The notes beneath the pieces were generated by a model. That model was given only the letters and a program-made list of their open reading frames with translations. It was not told where the DNA came from and did not search any database. A stretch of DNA of 48,617 bases from Chloroflexota bacterium (GTDB taxonomy: Bacteria > Chloroflexota > Dehalococcoidia > Lucifugimonadales > UBA3495): the NCBI GenBank assembly GCA_022573285.1, contig JACZUF010000023.1:1-48617 (forward strand), given 5' to 3'. Below are positions 16,672 to 26,337 of this stretch, piece by piece (within the stretch, counting starts at the first letter, position 1; each line of letters starts with the position of its first letter). The translations under genes and the position numbers were made by a program.

Positions 16672-18816
16672 TTAGTCAGACCCCTCGGGTTTTCGACCTG
16701 ATTTAAGGACCGCGTAGACTCGATCAGATGTGATCGGAAGCTCGAACAACCGGCATCCGGCAGCGTCGGCGACCGCATTTGCGATCGCGGCTGCGGTGGC
16801 GTTATTCGCCAACTCCCCAATCGCCTTTGCATCGTAGGGCCCGGTACCGCCGGCGCTATGTACTAGCACCGTCTCAAGGGGTGGGATGTCCGACATCGTC
16901 GGAAGTTTATAATCTCCCAAATTTCCATTAAGGACCTGGCCGCCGTCGGTCACAAGTTCCTCGGTGACACCGAGACCGAGACCCGTCACAACCCCCCCAT
17001 CGATCTGGCCCTGATGCGCCAGTGGATTGATGACCGTGCCCACGTCATGGGCCGTGACCAACCGCAGTACCTTAACCTGACCGGTCTCGCTGTCCACTTG
17101 GACTTCGGCCACCTGAGCGCTGAAATAGGTGATGTCGTCCGGCTCCGGCGCTTCGTGCTCGAAAGTCACGGTGAGCGGAAGCGTCGCACCGTCTGCGATC
17201 GCCTGCCTGATCTGCTCGCAAGCCTTGGCAACCGCCTGACCTTCCGTGTAGGTGACCCTGCTGGCCCGCGGACCCTCGTCGTAGGGCGTGCTGTCGGTAT
17301 CGCCCGGCCGCACCCTCACTTGGGACGGCTGGACATTCATTTCGCTGGCCACTATTTGCTGCTCGATTGTGTGGGTACCGGTGCCGATATCCACGGTCGG
17401 ACTAATGACGGTGAACGTCCCGTCAGCCTCCGCGGTTACTACGGCTCCGGCGATCCCGCCACCTATCTGACGGCCGAAGATGGCAACTCCCCGGCCATGG
17501 CCCGGCCCGGTCTTGGGCTGTCCCCACCGGCCCGCTTCCAAGGCGGCTTCCATAACCTCCCGGGCATTCACCAGCCGCAAAGGCCGGCCCAGCGCGTCCT
17601 CTTGGCCTGGAGCCAAGAGGTTTATCCGTCTGAATTCAGCCGGGTCCATCCCCAGTTCCTGGGCCAGAAGGTCTGTGTGAGACTCGAGGGCAAAAGTGTA
17701 TTGGTGAGCCCCAGGCGCTCGAAAGTATCCCCCCGGCGTGGTGTTGGTGTACACCTGCAGGAATTCAAAGGACGTGTTGGGGATGTGGTAGCCGCCGCCG
17801 ACGTAGTGATGCGTTGAAAGATACGCCCTGGGCTTCATGGCGCCATAGGCGCCGCTGGCGTGTACCGTGCGCACCTCACGGGCGGTCAGACGGCCGTCGC
17901 GAGTCACTCCCGAGCGGATCGTCACGAAGGTAGGGTGAGTTGGGTTGCTGGCGGTGAGTTCTTCTGCGGAACTCATTACAATCTTCACTGGGCGGTTCGC
18001 CATCTTCGACAGGAGATAGGCGATGGGAAGGTCGCGGGCGTCCCCCTTTCCTCCGAAATCGCCCCCCACCGCGACGACGTTGACTCTGATCTGCTCTTCC
18101 GGTAGGCCGACTGCTTGCGCCAGTTGCCTGCGCGCCCGGAACGGGGCTTTGCTGGAACACCAGGCCTGGACGCGTCCGTCATCATCTATCGATATGACGC
18201 TGGCATAGGGCTCCAGATAGCCTTGGTGACGGCTGGGCACGGAGAAGGAGTGCTCTAAGACCACGTCGGCCTCGCGAAAGCCCTGCGCCACATCGCCCTT
18301 GGTCCAGGCGAGCCGCGTTTGGCCGTTGCGGACATCCTTCGCCAGAACGTGGAGAGGCGCTCCTTCGTAGGCCGCGACATCGTCATGAAGCAGAGGGGCA
18401 TCCGGCCGCATTGCTTCCAGAGGATCGAAGACCGCCGGCAGCACTTCGTACTCTACTTCGATGAGCAGTAGCGCCTCTTCGGCGGCTTCGGGCGTCTCCG
18501 CCGCCACCGCGGCTACCCGGTCACCGATGTAGCGGACCCGGTCCCAGCAGAGGACGGGCAGGTCCCGAAGGACCTTGCCCATGTAGTAACCGGGGTTGTC
18601 TGGACCGGTCACGACGGCCTTGACGCCGGGGACGCGCCGGGCTGCTGAGACATCAACCCGCCGGATGCGGGCGTGGGGGTGAGGACTGCGCAGTATCTTG
18701 CCCGATAGCATTCCAGGCAGAATCACGTCGGCGGCGAAGCGTGTTCCCCCGGTGACTTTTTCCGGTCCTTCGATACGGCTGACCGATACGCCGATGATTG
18801 TTGATTCCAAGTCCAT
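16672..18816 (-). CDS. Aldehyde oxidase/xanthine dehydrogenase-type molybdenum-binding subunit
   Basis: A 714-residue large subunit of the xanthine oxidase family. The N-terminal hammerhead-type domain (EGPEKVTGGTRFAADV) is followed by the molybdopterin-binding region with GGYFRAPGAHQY and, near the C-terminus, KAIGELANN, whose Glu sits where the family has its catalytic base. These enzymes hydroxylate aldehydes or N-heterocycles using water. The partner FAD and 2Fe-2S subunits are not adjacent, which is unusual. The gene lacks the CoxL-type Cys loop, so it is not a form I CO dehydrogenase. A weak ribosome-binding site precedes ATG 18816. Confidence 0.9.
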   Translation of the reverse strand: MDLESTIIGVSVSRIEGPEKVTGGTRFAADVILPGMLSGKILRSPHPHARIRRVDVSAARRVPGVKAVVTGPDNPGYYMGKVLRDLPVLCWDRVRYIGDRVAAVAAETPEAAEEALLLIEVEYEVLPAVFDPLEAMRPDAPLLHDDVAAYEGAPLHVLAKDVRNGQTRLAWTKGDVAQGFREADVVLEHSFSVPSRHQGYLEPYASVISIDDDGRVQAWCSSKAPFRARRQLAQAVGLPEEQIRVNVVAVGGDFGGKGDARDLPIAYLLSKMANRPVKIVMSSAEELTASNPTHPTFVTIRSGVTRDGRLTAREVRTVHASGAYGAMKPRAYLSTHHYVGGGYHIPNTSFEFLQVYTNTTPGGYFRAPGAHQYTFALESHTDLLAQELGMDPAEFRRINLLAPGQEDALGRPLRLVNAREVMEAALEAGRWGQPKTGPGHGRGVAIFGRQIGGGIAGAVVTAEADGTFTVISPTVDIGTGTHTIEQQIVASEMNVQPSQVRVRPGDTDSTPYDEGPRASRVTYTEGQAVAKACEQIRQAIADGATLPLTVTFEHEAPEPDDITYFSAQVAEVQVDSETGQVKVLRLVTAHDVGTVINPLAHQGQIDGGVVTGLGLGVTEELVTDGGQVLNGNLGDYKLPTMSDIPPLETVLVHSAGGTGPYDAKAIGELANNATAAAIANAVADAAGCRLFELPITSDRVYAVLKSGRKPEGSD

Positions 18817-19277
18817 CTGCCCATTATCTTGGATTTAATCCGCCAATCCTACCACAGAGCACCGGCGGCTCTAGCGTCCCCAACACACTCGGTCCACACC
18901 CAGGAATTTTCCTTCGTCCACGAACTACTACGGCTGGGGTTAACGCTTATAGTGAGAAGTCACGACCCCAACACGGTCCCAAAATGCTGGACTATGGCAC
19001 TCAAATACTCCGGTTTGCGCGATCGCTAGGTGAGAAAGTTATGACTTATAATTTTGGGTGAGGTCGAGCAGGCTAGCAGTCCGGTATAACGCCGCCCATG
19101 AAACCACTCCCCTAAACCTTTGTCATCCTTCTCTTGCTGACGATTATGTCAGCCATTTGGGCGGCTTGCTCCCAAGGCGCGGAGCCCGTGCCTTAGCTTC
19201 CCTAGGATGCTACCGTCGCACAGATAGATAGTCATCCCGGGTTGATGGACCCGAATAGACGATCGAGGAACCTCCCG
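18817..19277. other. Intergenic region with a decayed lipoprotein leader
   Basis: This 460-base gap lies between two divergent genes. It contains a TATAAT at 19047-19052 without a good -35 box, and the short lipoprotein-like relic at 19098-19196. I see no other gene, RNA or repeat. Confidence 0.4.
19098..19196 (+). pseudogene. Decayed lipoprotein leader (relic)
   Basis: From ATG 19098 the frame reads MKPLP, a TAA stop, then TFVILLLLTIMSAIWAAC, then SQGAEPVP and a stop. This is the layout of a lipoprotein signal peptide: a basic start, a hydrophobic core, and a cysteine after small residues. A premature stop and a truncation right after the cysteine suggest that only the leader of a former lipoprotein gene survives. 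The relic is short and could be chance. Confidence 0.35.
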
Positions 19278-21050
19278 ATGAATATTGAAGGCGGCCTATT
19301 TACCGATCTGGTGGTAATCTTTGCCGCCGCCGCCGCGGGAGGCCTGGCCGCGCGGATGCTCCGGTTGCCGGCCCTGATCGGCTATATTGCCCTCGGCATC
19401 TTGATTGGTCCCGGCGTTTTCGAATTCGTAGACGACCCGGAGCGCGTCCAGACCTTTGCCAACTTGGGCGTGATCCTGCTTCTCTTCGCCATCGGGATCG
19501 AAATTTCCTTCAGGGAAATCTACCAGTTGACCCGTGTGGTGGTGGGAGCAGGCATCGTCCAGATAATTCTCAGCGCCGCCGCCGTTTACCCACTGGGTCT
19601 CTTCGTGCTGGGCATGCGCCCCGAAGAGGCCGCCGTCTTGGGGCTGGTGGCGGCCCTCAGCAGCACCATGGTCGTGCTGAAGACCTTGAGCGACCGGGGT
19701 GAGCTCCACAGCCTCCACGGCCGCATCCTCACGGGGATCCTCCTGATCCAAGACCTCGCCTTTGTTCCGATAATCGCGCTGCTTCCGGCGTTGAGCGGCG
19801 GGGACTTCTTGACCGATCTGGGCTTAGGACTGCTCAAGGCAGGGGCCTTACTGGGCCTAATGGTCGTTCTTGGAAGCAAGGGCATTCCCTGGCTATTGGG
19901 CCGGATCACCAGTTTGGGGTCCAGGGAGATTTTCATCGTCGCCGTGGTGGCGATAACCTTCGTTTCCGCCGCCGCCACCGAAAGCTTGGGGCTCTCCGCA
20001 GCTCTGGGGGCCTTTGTGGCCGGACTGCTGCTCAGTGAGACCGACTTCGGCCACCGGGCCCTATCCGAGGTTGTGCCTCTCCGGGACACTTTCGGCGCCC
20101 TTTTCTTCGTGTCCCTGGGCATGCTCACTGATCCCGGGTTCGTCGTTGACAACCTTGATCTGGTGCTGCCCCTGGTCGCCTCCATAATATTGGTGAAATT
20201 CGCCATCACAACCGTATTGGTACGCGGTTTCGGATTCCTCCCCCATACCTCGCTGCTGACCGGTCTGGGAATGGGGCAGATTGGTGAATTCAGCTTCATC
20301 CTGGTGGGGTCCGCCACGACGCTTGGGATTGTCGACCAGGATTTCCTGACCTTGATCGTTGTTTCGGCGGTAATAACCATGGCGCTGACTCCCCTCCTCC
20401 TGGCTGGGGGATCGCAAGCGATTAACCGGCTAGGACACCGGGTGCGTATTTTGCGTCCCCACCGGCTTGGCGACAGTCATTCGGAAGAACGGATACCGCC
20501 GATGCGCGGCCATGCCATAGTCTGTGGCTTGGGCCGCGTGGGCCATCTGGTGGCGGAAGAACTCATCCAGCATAACGTGCCCATCATCGGGATCGATCTG
20601 GACCCCTACGTGGTGGCTGAATGGAAGAAGCTGGGGCATAAAGTCATACACGGCTCGAGCGACAGCGAGACGGTGCTGGAGGTCGCCCGGGTCAGGTATG
20701 CCCGCCTGATGGTCATCAGCGTTGGAGACCCGCTGGCGGCTTGGGTCACCGCCCAACACGCCATCCGCGTCGCGCCCGATTTGGACATAGTCGCCAGGGT
20801 CCATTGGCGGGAAGAAGGCGAGCGGTTCCAGGAGTTGGGGGTGCGGGAAGTGGTCTGGCCCCAGATGGAAGCAGGGCTGGAGATGCTGCGCCACTCGCTC
20901 AACCGTTATCATACCGACCCATCGGAAGTCGAAGCTTTGGTGGCGAAGCTGCGGGACCACCTGAGCTTCGGAGAATCCGATGGCGTGGAAGCCATGATGG
21001 AGAGGGAGAGCGGGGACGTCCCCATTGATGACCCGGACCCAAATCCATAA
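19278..21050 (+). CDS. CPA2-family cation:proton antiporter with TrkA-N (RCK) domain
   Basis: A 590-residue protein with an N-terminal Na+/H+ exchanger domain of about 12 membrane segments (residues 5-390) and a cytoplasmic Rossmann domain starting near residue 420 (GHAIVCGLGRVGHLVAEEL, a GxGxxG nucleotide fold). This matches KefB/KefC and YbaL-like K+ or Na+/H+ antiporters, whose activity is gated by NAD(H) or other ligands at the TrkA-N domain. ATG 19278 is chosen because GAGGAA lies seven bases upstream; an earlier ATG at 19242 lacks a site. It stands alone, with no KefG-like partner visible. Confidence 0.93.
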   Translation: MNIEGGLFTDLVVIFAAAAAGGLAARMLRLPALIGYIALGILIGPGVFEFVDDPERVQTFANLGVILLLFAIGIEISFREIYQLTRVVVGAGIVQIILSAAAVYPLGLFVLGMRPEEAAVLGLVAALSSTMVVLKTLSDRGELHSLHGRILTGILLIQDLAFVPIIALLPALSGGDFLTDLGLGLLKAGALLGLMVVLGSKGIPWLLGRITSLGSREIFIVAVVAITFVSAAATESLGLSAALGAFVAGLLLSETDFGHRALSEVVPLRDTFGALFFVSLGMLTDPGFVVDNLDLVLPLVASIILVKFAITTVLVRGFGFLPHTSLLTGLGMGQIGEFSFILVGSATTLGIVDQDFLTLIVVSAVITMALTPLLLAGGSQAINRLGHRVRILRPHRLGDSHSEERIPPMRGHAIVCGLGRVGHLVAEELIQHNVPIIGIDLDPYVVAEWKKLGHKVIHGSSDSETVLEVARVRYARLMVISVGDPLAAWVTAQHAIRVAPDLDIVARVHWREEGERFQELGVREVVWPQMEAGLEMLRHSLNRYHTDPSEVEALVAKLRDHLSFGESDGVEAMMERESGDVPIDDPDPNP

Positions 21051-21263
21051 ATTGGAATCACGCCGTCTCTGGTGCTTGTTGGGCTGTCTACAGCGGTTCT
21101 TGGTTGAACATTTGGCTGCCGCATGCCGCCTTGGGCAGCGGTTTCTTACGCGGCGCGGTGTGGTTGCGCCTCCTTTTCCCAGCCATTATCCTGTAGGCAT
21201 CAATTCCCAAAACCCCCGTTGGCGCCCTGCCACGGCGGCAAAATTTTTGTTGGAGGGAACGCC

Positions 21264-22673
21264 ATGAAAATGTACATCAATGGTGAATGGGTGGACCGGG
21301 CGGAGACTACGCCCGTGGTGAATCCCTTCGATAAGTCGGTGATCGACACGGTGCCCCGGGGTACCGCGGCCGACGTGGAATTGGCCATCGGCAGCGCTGT
21401 ACGCGGGGCCAAGGCGATGGCCAAGCTCACCTCCTACGAACGTTACGCCATACTGCACCGGGCTGCGGAGCTCATGGGCCAGCGGGCTGAGGAGCTGGGC
21501 CGGACCATTACTCTGGAAGAGGGCAAGGTAATCACCGAGGGCCGGGGCGAAGTGCAGCGCGCCATCCAGACTATTACCATCTCGTCGGAAGAGGCCAAGC
21601 GGTTGCACGGCGAGACCGTACCCTTGGACGCGGCCCCGGGAAACGTCAACGAATTCGGGTTTACCATCCGGGTCCCGGTGGGAGTGGTGGCGGCGATCAG
21701 CCCCTTTAACTTCCCTCTAAACTTGGTGTGCCACAAAGTCGGCCCGGCGTTGGCCGCCGGGAACTCGGTGGTGCTCAAGCCCGCCGGGGACACGCCGCTA
21801 TCAGCCCTGAAGCTCGTCGAAATACTGTTGGAGGCGGGCCTTCCCCAAGACGCGATCCAATGCGTCACCGGTCCGGGCAGTGAGATTGGTGATGCGCTGA
21901 CCGGCGATCCCCGGGTGCGCAAGATCACTTTTACCGGGAGTATGGAGGTGGGGGACCGCATCTGCCGTAACGCCGGGATCAAGAAGGTGACTATGGAGTT
22001 GGGGTCCAACAGCCCCCTCATCGTCATGTCCGACGCCGACATAGAGAAGGTGGCGGCGGCGACGGTGAGCGGCAGTTTCAGCAACGCGGGCCAGGTATGC
22101 ATCTCCACCCAGCGGGTGTTCGCCGACCGGCGGATATACGCCGACTTCCTGGACGCTTTGATCGCTCCCACTGAGGCGTTCACCACCGGCAACCCAATGG
22201 ATGAATCCATGCGCATGGGGCCGATGATCCGGGAGTCCGACGCCGCCAGGGTCGGCCAATGGATCGGGGAAGCGGTGGACCAAGGGGCGCGGATCGTCGC
22301 CGGTGGTGACTGGGAGGGCACCCTTCACTCGCCGACAATCGTGGCCGACGCCACGGCGGACATGCGGATATCTCGAGAGGAGTTGTTCGGCCCGGCGGTC
22401 GCGGTCAGCGCCTTCGAAGACATCGACGAGGCGATCAACATGGCCAACGATAGCCGCTTCGGGTTATCGGCCGGGATCTTTACTCAAAATATCGACTGGG
22501 CCATGCGGTTCGCCAAAGAGGTGGAGTCGGGCAATCTACATATCAACTCCTCTCCCCAGTGGCGGGCCGACCTCATGCCCTATGGCGGACTCAAGGACAG
22601 CGGCATGGGCAAAGAGGGCCCGGCCTACGCCGTCCAAGAGATGACCGAGCTCAAAATGGTGGTGTTCCACTAG
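21264..22673 (+). CDS. NAD(P)-dependent aldehyde dehydrogenase family protein
   Basis: A 469-residue aldehyde dehydrogenase of normal family length. The cofactor segment (SPFNFPLNLVCHKVGPALAAG), the general base in TMELGSNSP, and the catalytic cysteine in NAGQVCIS are all present; the C-terminal PYGGLKDSGMGKEG segment is typical. GGAGG lies seven bases before ATG 21264. It resembles the succinate-semialdehyde/lactaldehyde/glyceraldehyde-3-phosphate group, but the substrate cannot be fixed from sequence. The downstream MBL-fold gene is convergent. Confidence 0.94.
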   Translation: MKMYINGEWVDRAETTPVVNPFDKSVIDTVPRGTAADVELAIGSAVRGAKAMAKLTSYERYAILHRAAELMGQRAEELGRTITLEEGKVITEGRGEVQRAIQTITISSEEAKRLHGETVPLDAAPGNVNEFGFTIRVPVGVVAAISPFNFPLNLVCHKVGPALAAGNSVVLKPAGDTPLSALKLVEILLEAGLPQDAIQCVTGPGSEIGDALTGDPRVRKITFTGSMEVGDRICRNAGIKKVTMELGSNSPLIVMSDADIEKVAAATVSGSFSNAGQVCISTQRVFADRRIYADFLDALIAPTEAFTTGNPMDESMRMGPMIRESDAARVGQWIGEAVDQGARIVAGGDWEGTLHSPTIVADATADMRISREELFGPAVAVSAFEDIDEAINMANDSRFGLSAGIFTQNIDWAMRFAKEVESGNLHINSSPQWRADLMPYGGLKDSGMGKEGPAYAVQEMTELKMVVFH

Positions 22674-22742
22674 GTCCAACCTAACGGTCGCCGCCAGAAC
22701 CCTGAAAGCGTGGGACTGCGCCGCTCGCCGTCTTGCCCCCAT

Positions 22743-23624
22743 CTACCGGTCGTCGCTGGGCAGCCGGGTGGCGACGGCGGCCCCAGAAATAGATGCGGGC
22801 GGCCAGGGGCCGGTCAAGAAGTCGTAGAGGTTGCCGGCGTTGAGGCGCATCACCATGGGCGCCATGCCCTCTTGCTCCACGTCCATGGGGTAACGGTCGG
22901 TCATTTTCGTCAGAGCCGCCACCGCCTCCTCCCTGGTCATGCCCCGGTCCACGGCGTCCTTAACGTAGTCCTTCCACTCAGAGATGAAGGATCCCTGCTC
23001 ATCCAGGTAGTCCTTGCCGCACATCGCGCCGTGCCCCGGCACGAAGATGTCCTCATTCAGCTTCCGCAGCGACTCCAACGCCACCAGCCATAGGTCCGGG
23101 TTGGCCTCGTGCAGCCAGGTCTGCACGCCGTGGAAGATATTGTCGCTGGTGAAAACCACTCCCTCCTCTTTCACGATCACCGCCGCTTGATAGAGGGTGT
23201 GGCCGGGCATGTGAATCATCTCAAAGGTGTGGCCGCCCACGTGGATAGTCATGCTGTCGCGGAAGGTGATTACCGGCGCGTTGGCTGTGTATCCCTCCAG
23301 CAAAGCCGGTTCGTCCGGCCCGAAGGTGCCCACCCTGGCGACGTGCTCGGCCATGTCGGTGTTCAGCATGCGGGTCCGGACTCCCTCGTGGGCGATGACC
23401 GGAGCGTCGAAGAAGGCGTTCCCCGTCCAATGGTCGCCGTGGGGCTCGGTGTTGATGATGTAGCGGAGCAGTCCCCGTTTCTCAATCTCAGACTTCAGCC
23501 ACATGGCCGTGGTCGGCTTGTGGGGGCTGTCGATCATGACGATGCCGTCGGTGGTGGTCACGAATCCGAAGTTGCAACCCCGTGTCTCGGTCTCGACCCA
23601 AACATTGCTCGTAACTTGCTTCAC
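22743..23624 (-). CDS. MBL-fold metallo-hydrolase with altered metal motif
   Basis: A 293-residue metallo-beta-lactamase-fold protein. The first metal motif, normally HxHxDH, reads E60-P-H62-G-D64-H65, so glutamate replaces the first histidine. The remaining ligands are in place: His142 in HMPGHT, Asp161 in TSDNIF and His198 in VPGHG. This leaves a binuclear site with one carboxylate ligand, or a mononuclear site. The GTG start at 23624 has GGAGG eight bases upstream. Possible roles include lactone, thioester or sulfatase-like hydrolysis. Confidence 0.88.
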   Translation of the reverse strand: MKQVTSNVWVETETRGCNFGFVTTTDGIVMIDSPHKPTTAMWLKSEIEKRGLLRYIINTEPHGDHWTGNAFFDAPVIAHEGVRTRMLNTDMAEHVARVGTFGPDEPALLEGYTANAPVITFRDSMTIHVGGHTFEMIHMPGHTLYQAAVIVKEEGVVFTSDNIFHGVQTWLHEANPDLWLVALESLRKLNEDIFVPGHGAMCGKDYLDEQGSFISEWKDYVKDAVDRGMTREEAVAALTKMTDRYPMDVEQEGMAPMVMRLNAGNLYDFLTGPWPPASISGAAVATRLPSDDR

Positions 23625-23918
23625 GGTCTGCCTCCGTACTAAATAAAAAAACGTTTGGGGCCTGGTCCATCCAGTTAAATTGGGGGCAGAGTAACCCAGG
23701 GCCGGTGATAGGTCAAATCTCTTTCCAATCGCGTGGCGATGCTCCCCGGCCGCGTGAAGACGCCACGATGTTGACGGGCTGTCCGGCCACGGCTATGCTG
23801 GCAGCTATTCTGCCGGGGCCTCGGCGGTATTGGCACCGCCTCGCACCCTTCGCCGGCGTAAAGCATCGAATTCAATCGCGCACCTCTAGGCCAAGCGTAG
23901 CCTGTAAAAGGAGTGACA

Positions 23919-24422
23919 ATGGGCGAAAAGCTGCAGCAGGGGGACCGTCTCCCCAAGATCACCCTCAAATTGCTGGACGGGGGCACGCTGACCCTGCCCG
24001 ACGATGCGCCCAGCCGGTACACAGCCCTGCTCTTCTACCGGGGCCATTGGTGACCCTACTGCAACCGGCAGTTGGCCGAGTGGGAAGCAAACAAAGCGGC
24101 GCTGGAGGAATTGGGAACGACCATCATCGCCGTCAGCGTCGATAACCAAGAACACGCCCAGGAAGTAAAGGACAAGGGATTGTCCTTCCCCGTCGCTTAC
24201 GGCGCAACCAAAGCGGACGGCGACCTGATTGGGAGCTGGTGGTCCGAGGACCGGGGCGGTTACATCCAGCCCTCCGAGTTCCTATTGGGCCGGGGCGGCG
24301 TGGTGCTGGGGGCCATGTACGCCTCCGGGCCGGTGGGCCGGATGGGCGCCGATGAAGCCATCCGATTGATCACCAACCGCGAGAACCGCCGCCGGGAAGA
24401 AGAGGGCGAGGCGGCCCACTAA
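23919..24422 (+). CDS. Peroxiredoxin-like (AhpC/TSA, redoxin) selenoprotein, UGA read as Sec45
   Basis: The reading frame from ATG 23919 (AAGGAG five bases upstream) continues through a single in-frame TGA at 24051 to a TAA at 24420. On either side of the TGA the protein is intact thioredoxin-fold sequence: LLFYRGHW-[TGA]-PYCNRQLAEW, where cysteine-containing homologues read W-C-P-Y-C. The TGA therefore sits exactly at the first active-site cysteine, giving U45-P-Y-C48 in a 167-residue protein. Candidate SECIS hairpins lie just downstream (24055-24078). Redoxin-type selenoproteins reduce peroxides or disulfides. No sel genes lie in the window. Without selenocysteine insertion the product would stop at 44 residues. 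Confidence 0.85.
24051..24053 (+). other. In-frame UGA, predicted selenocysteine codon
   Basis: This TGA is in frame with both the N-terminal and the C-terminal parts of the redoxin gene and replaces a residue that is otherwise cysteine in the W-C-P-Y-C motif. That exact placement favours recoding over a random nonsense change. Confidence 0.82.
24055..24078 (+). promoter_or_regulatory. Candidate bacterial SECIS hairpin(s)
   Basis: Two mutually exclusive hairpins follow the UGA. One has a 5-bp stem ACTGC/GCAGT (24058-24072) with loop AACCG, extended by CC/GG across a T-T mismatch. The other has CGGC/GCCG (24066-24078) with loop AGTTG; its loop G is 18 bases after the UGA, within the 16-37 base range usually given for bacterial SECIS elements, and carries the GU expected in the apical loop. 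Which one SelB would use cannot be decided by eye. Confidence 0.55.
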
Positions 24423-24431
24423 GCTTAGCCA

Positions 24432-24528
24432 GTACTTCATATCGATAATCCGCGTTACCAACCGTTCGTAGTGTCCTTCCGTGGAAGGACGTCGAACCAT
24501 GACGGCGCCGAAGCCGAGGCCCTTCGAC
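24432..24528. repeat. Composite dispersed repeat, copy A
   Basis: Bases 24441-24469 are identical to 26201-26229, and 24491-24528 match 26240-26277 in inverted orientation with one mismatch. The inverted part begins and ends with GTCGAA/TTCGAC. A GTCCTTCC/GGAAGGAC hairpin (24473-24490) lies between, related to 13393-13410. The region lies between the selenoprotein and the cupin gene. Confidence 0.75.
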
Positions 24529-24598
24529 GAGCTCAGGATGAGCGGGGGCGGTTGCATGTCATAAACGATTGGACGTGGCCCAACCGGGAAAGGGCGGT

Positions 24599-24985
24599 CT
24601 ACGCCTTGGACGGCTCCACCTCGACCACTATCTCCACCGGGGTGTTGCGGGCGACGATTATTTCCAGGTCTTCGGAACCGTCGTTGACCGGTTGGTGGAC
24701 CGCTTCGGCCGGGACGTAGATGAAGTCTCCGGGGCCGATGGCCAGCTCGGTCTCCAGGTTGTCCCCGACCACGAACCGGCCGTGGCCCTTGACCACGTAG
24801 ATGGCCGACTCGCAATTTACGTGGTAGTGGGGACTGGAGGCGCAGTGGGGAGGGATGGTGGCCACCGCCAGGTGGATGCCCGTGGAGCCGGTCAGCTTCT
24901 CGGACACCCCGGCCAACCGGGTCATGGCGCCCGATTTAATTTCGACTTCCAGGCCGTCTGGATGGACCACTTTGATCTCTGGCAT
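24599..24985 (-). CDS. Cupin-domain protein
   Basis: A 128-residue single-domain cupin. The first metal motif is visible as PHYHVNCESAIYVVKG and the second as PGDFIYVPAEAVHQP, giving histidines and a glutamate for one metal. GGAGGG lies five bases before ATG 24985. Small cupins act as isomerases, dioxygenases or ligand sensors, and the specific activity cannot be read from sequence. The gene follows the aminotransferase on the same strand after 23 bases, so it is probably co-transcribed with it. Confidence 0.88.
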   Translation of the reverse strand: MPEIKVVHPDGLEVEIKSGAMTRLAGVSEKLTGSTGIHLAVATIPPHCASSPHYHVNCESAIYVVKGHGRFVVGDNLETELAIGPGDFIYVPAEAVHQPVNDGSEDLEIIVARNTPVEIVVEVEPSKA

Positions 24986-25008
24986 TTTGCCCTCCGTTTT
25001 CCTATTAA

Positions 25009-26175
<1,167 letters not shown>

Positions 26176-26191
26176 AGATTCTCCAGGATTG

Positions 26192-26277
26192 GTACTTCCA
26201 ATCGATAATCCGCGTTACCAACCGTTCGTCCTGAGACCCGTCGAAGGGCCTTGGCTTCGGCGCCGTCATGGTTCGAC
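26192..26277. repeat. Composite dispersed repeat, copy B
   Basis: This copy shares 29 identical bases with 24441-24469 in direct orientation and a 38-base block with 24491-24528 in inverted orientation. The two copies bracket the cupin-aminotransferase pair, so recombination between them could invert or delete it. Confidence 0.75.
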
Positions 26278-26337
26278 GGAGCTCACCACGAACGAATGAC
26301 CGCAATGGCTATTTCAGAAACTGGGTACTAGGCAGAC

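Noticed and set aside
18817..19277. tRNA or small RNA gene in the divergent gap
   Set aside because: No cloverleaf arms, TPsiC-like sequence or strong stem-terminator were found on either strand.
24051..24053. TGA as a simple nonsense mutation in the redoxin gene
   Set aside because: It falls exactly on the active-site cysteine column, the rest of the frame is intact, and SECIS-like hairpins follow. A sequencing error remains possible but is the weaker reading.
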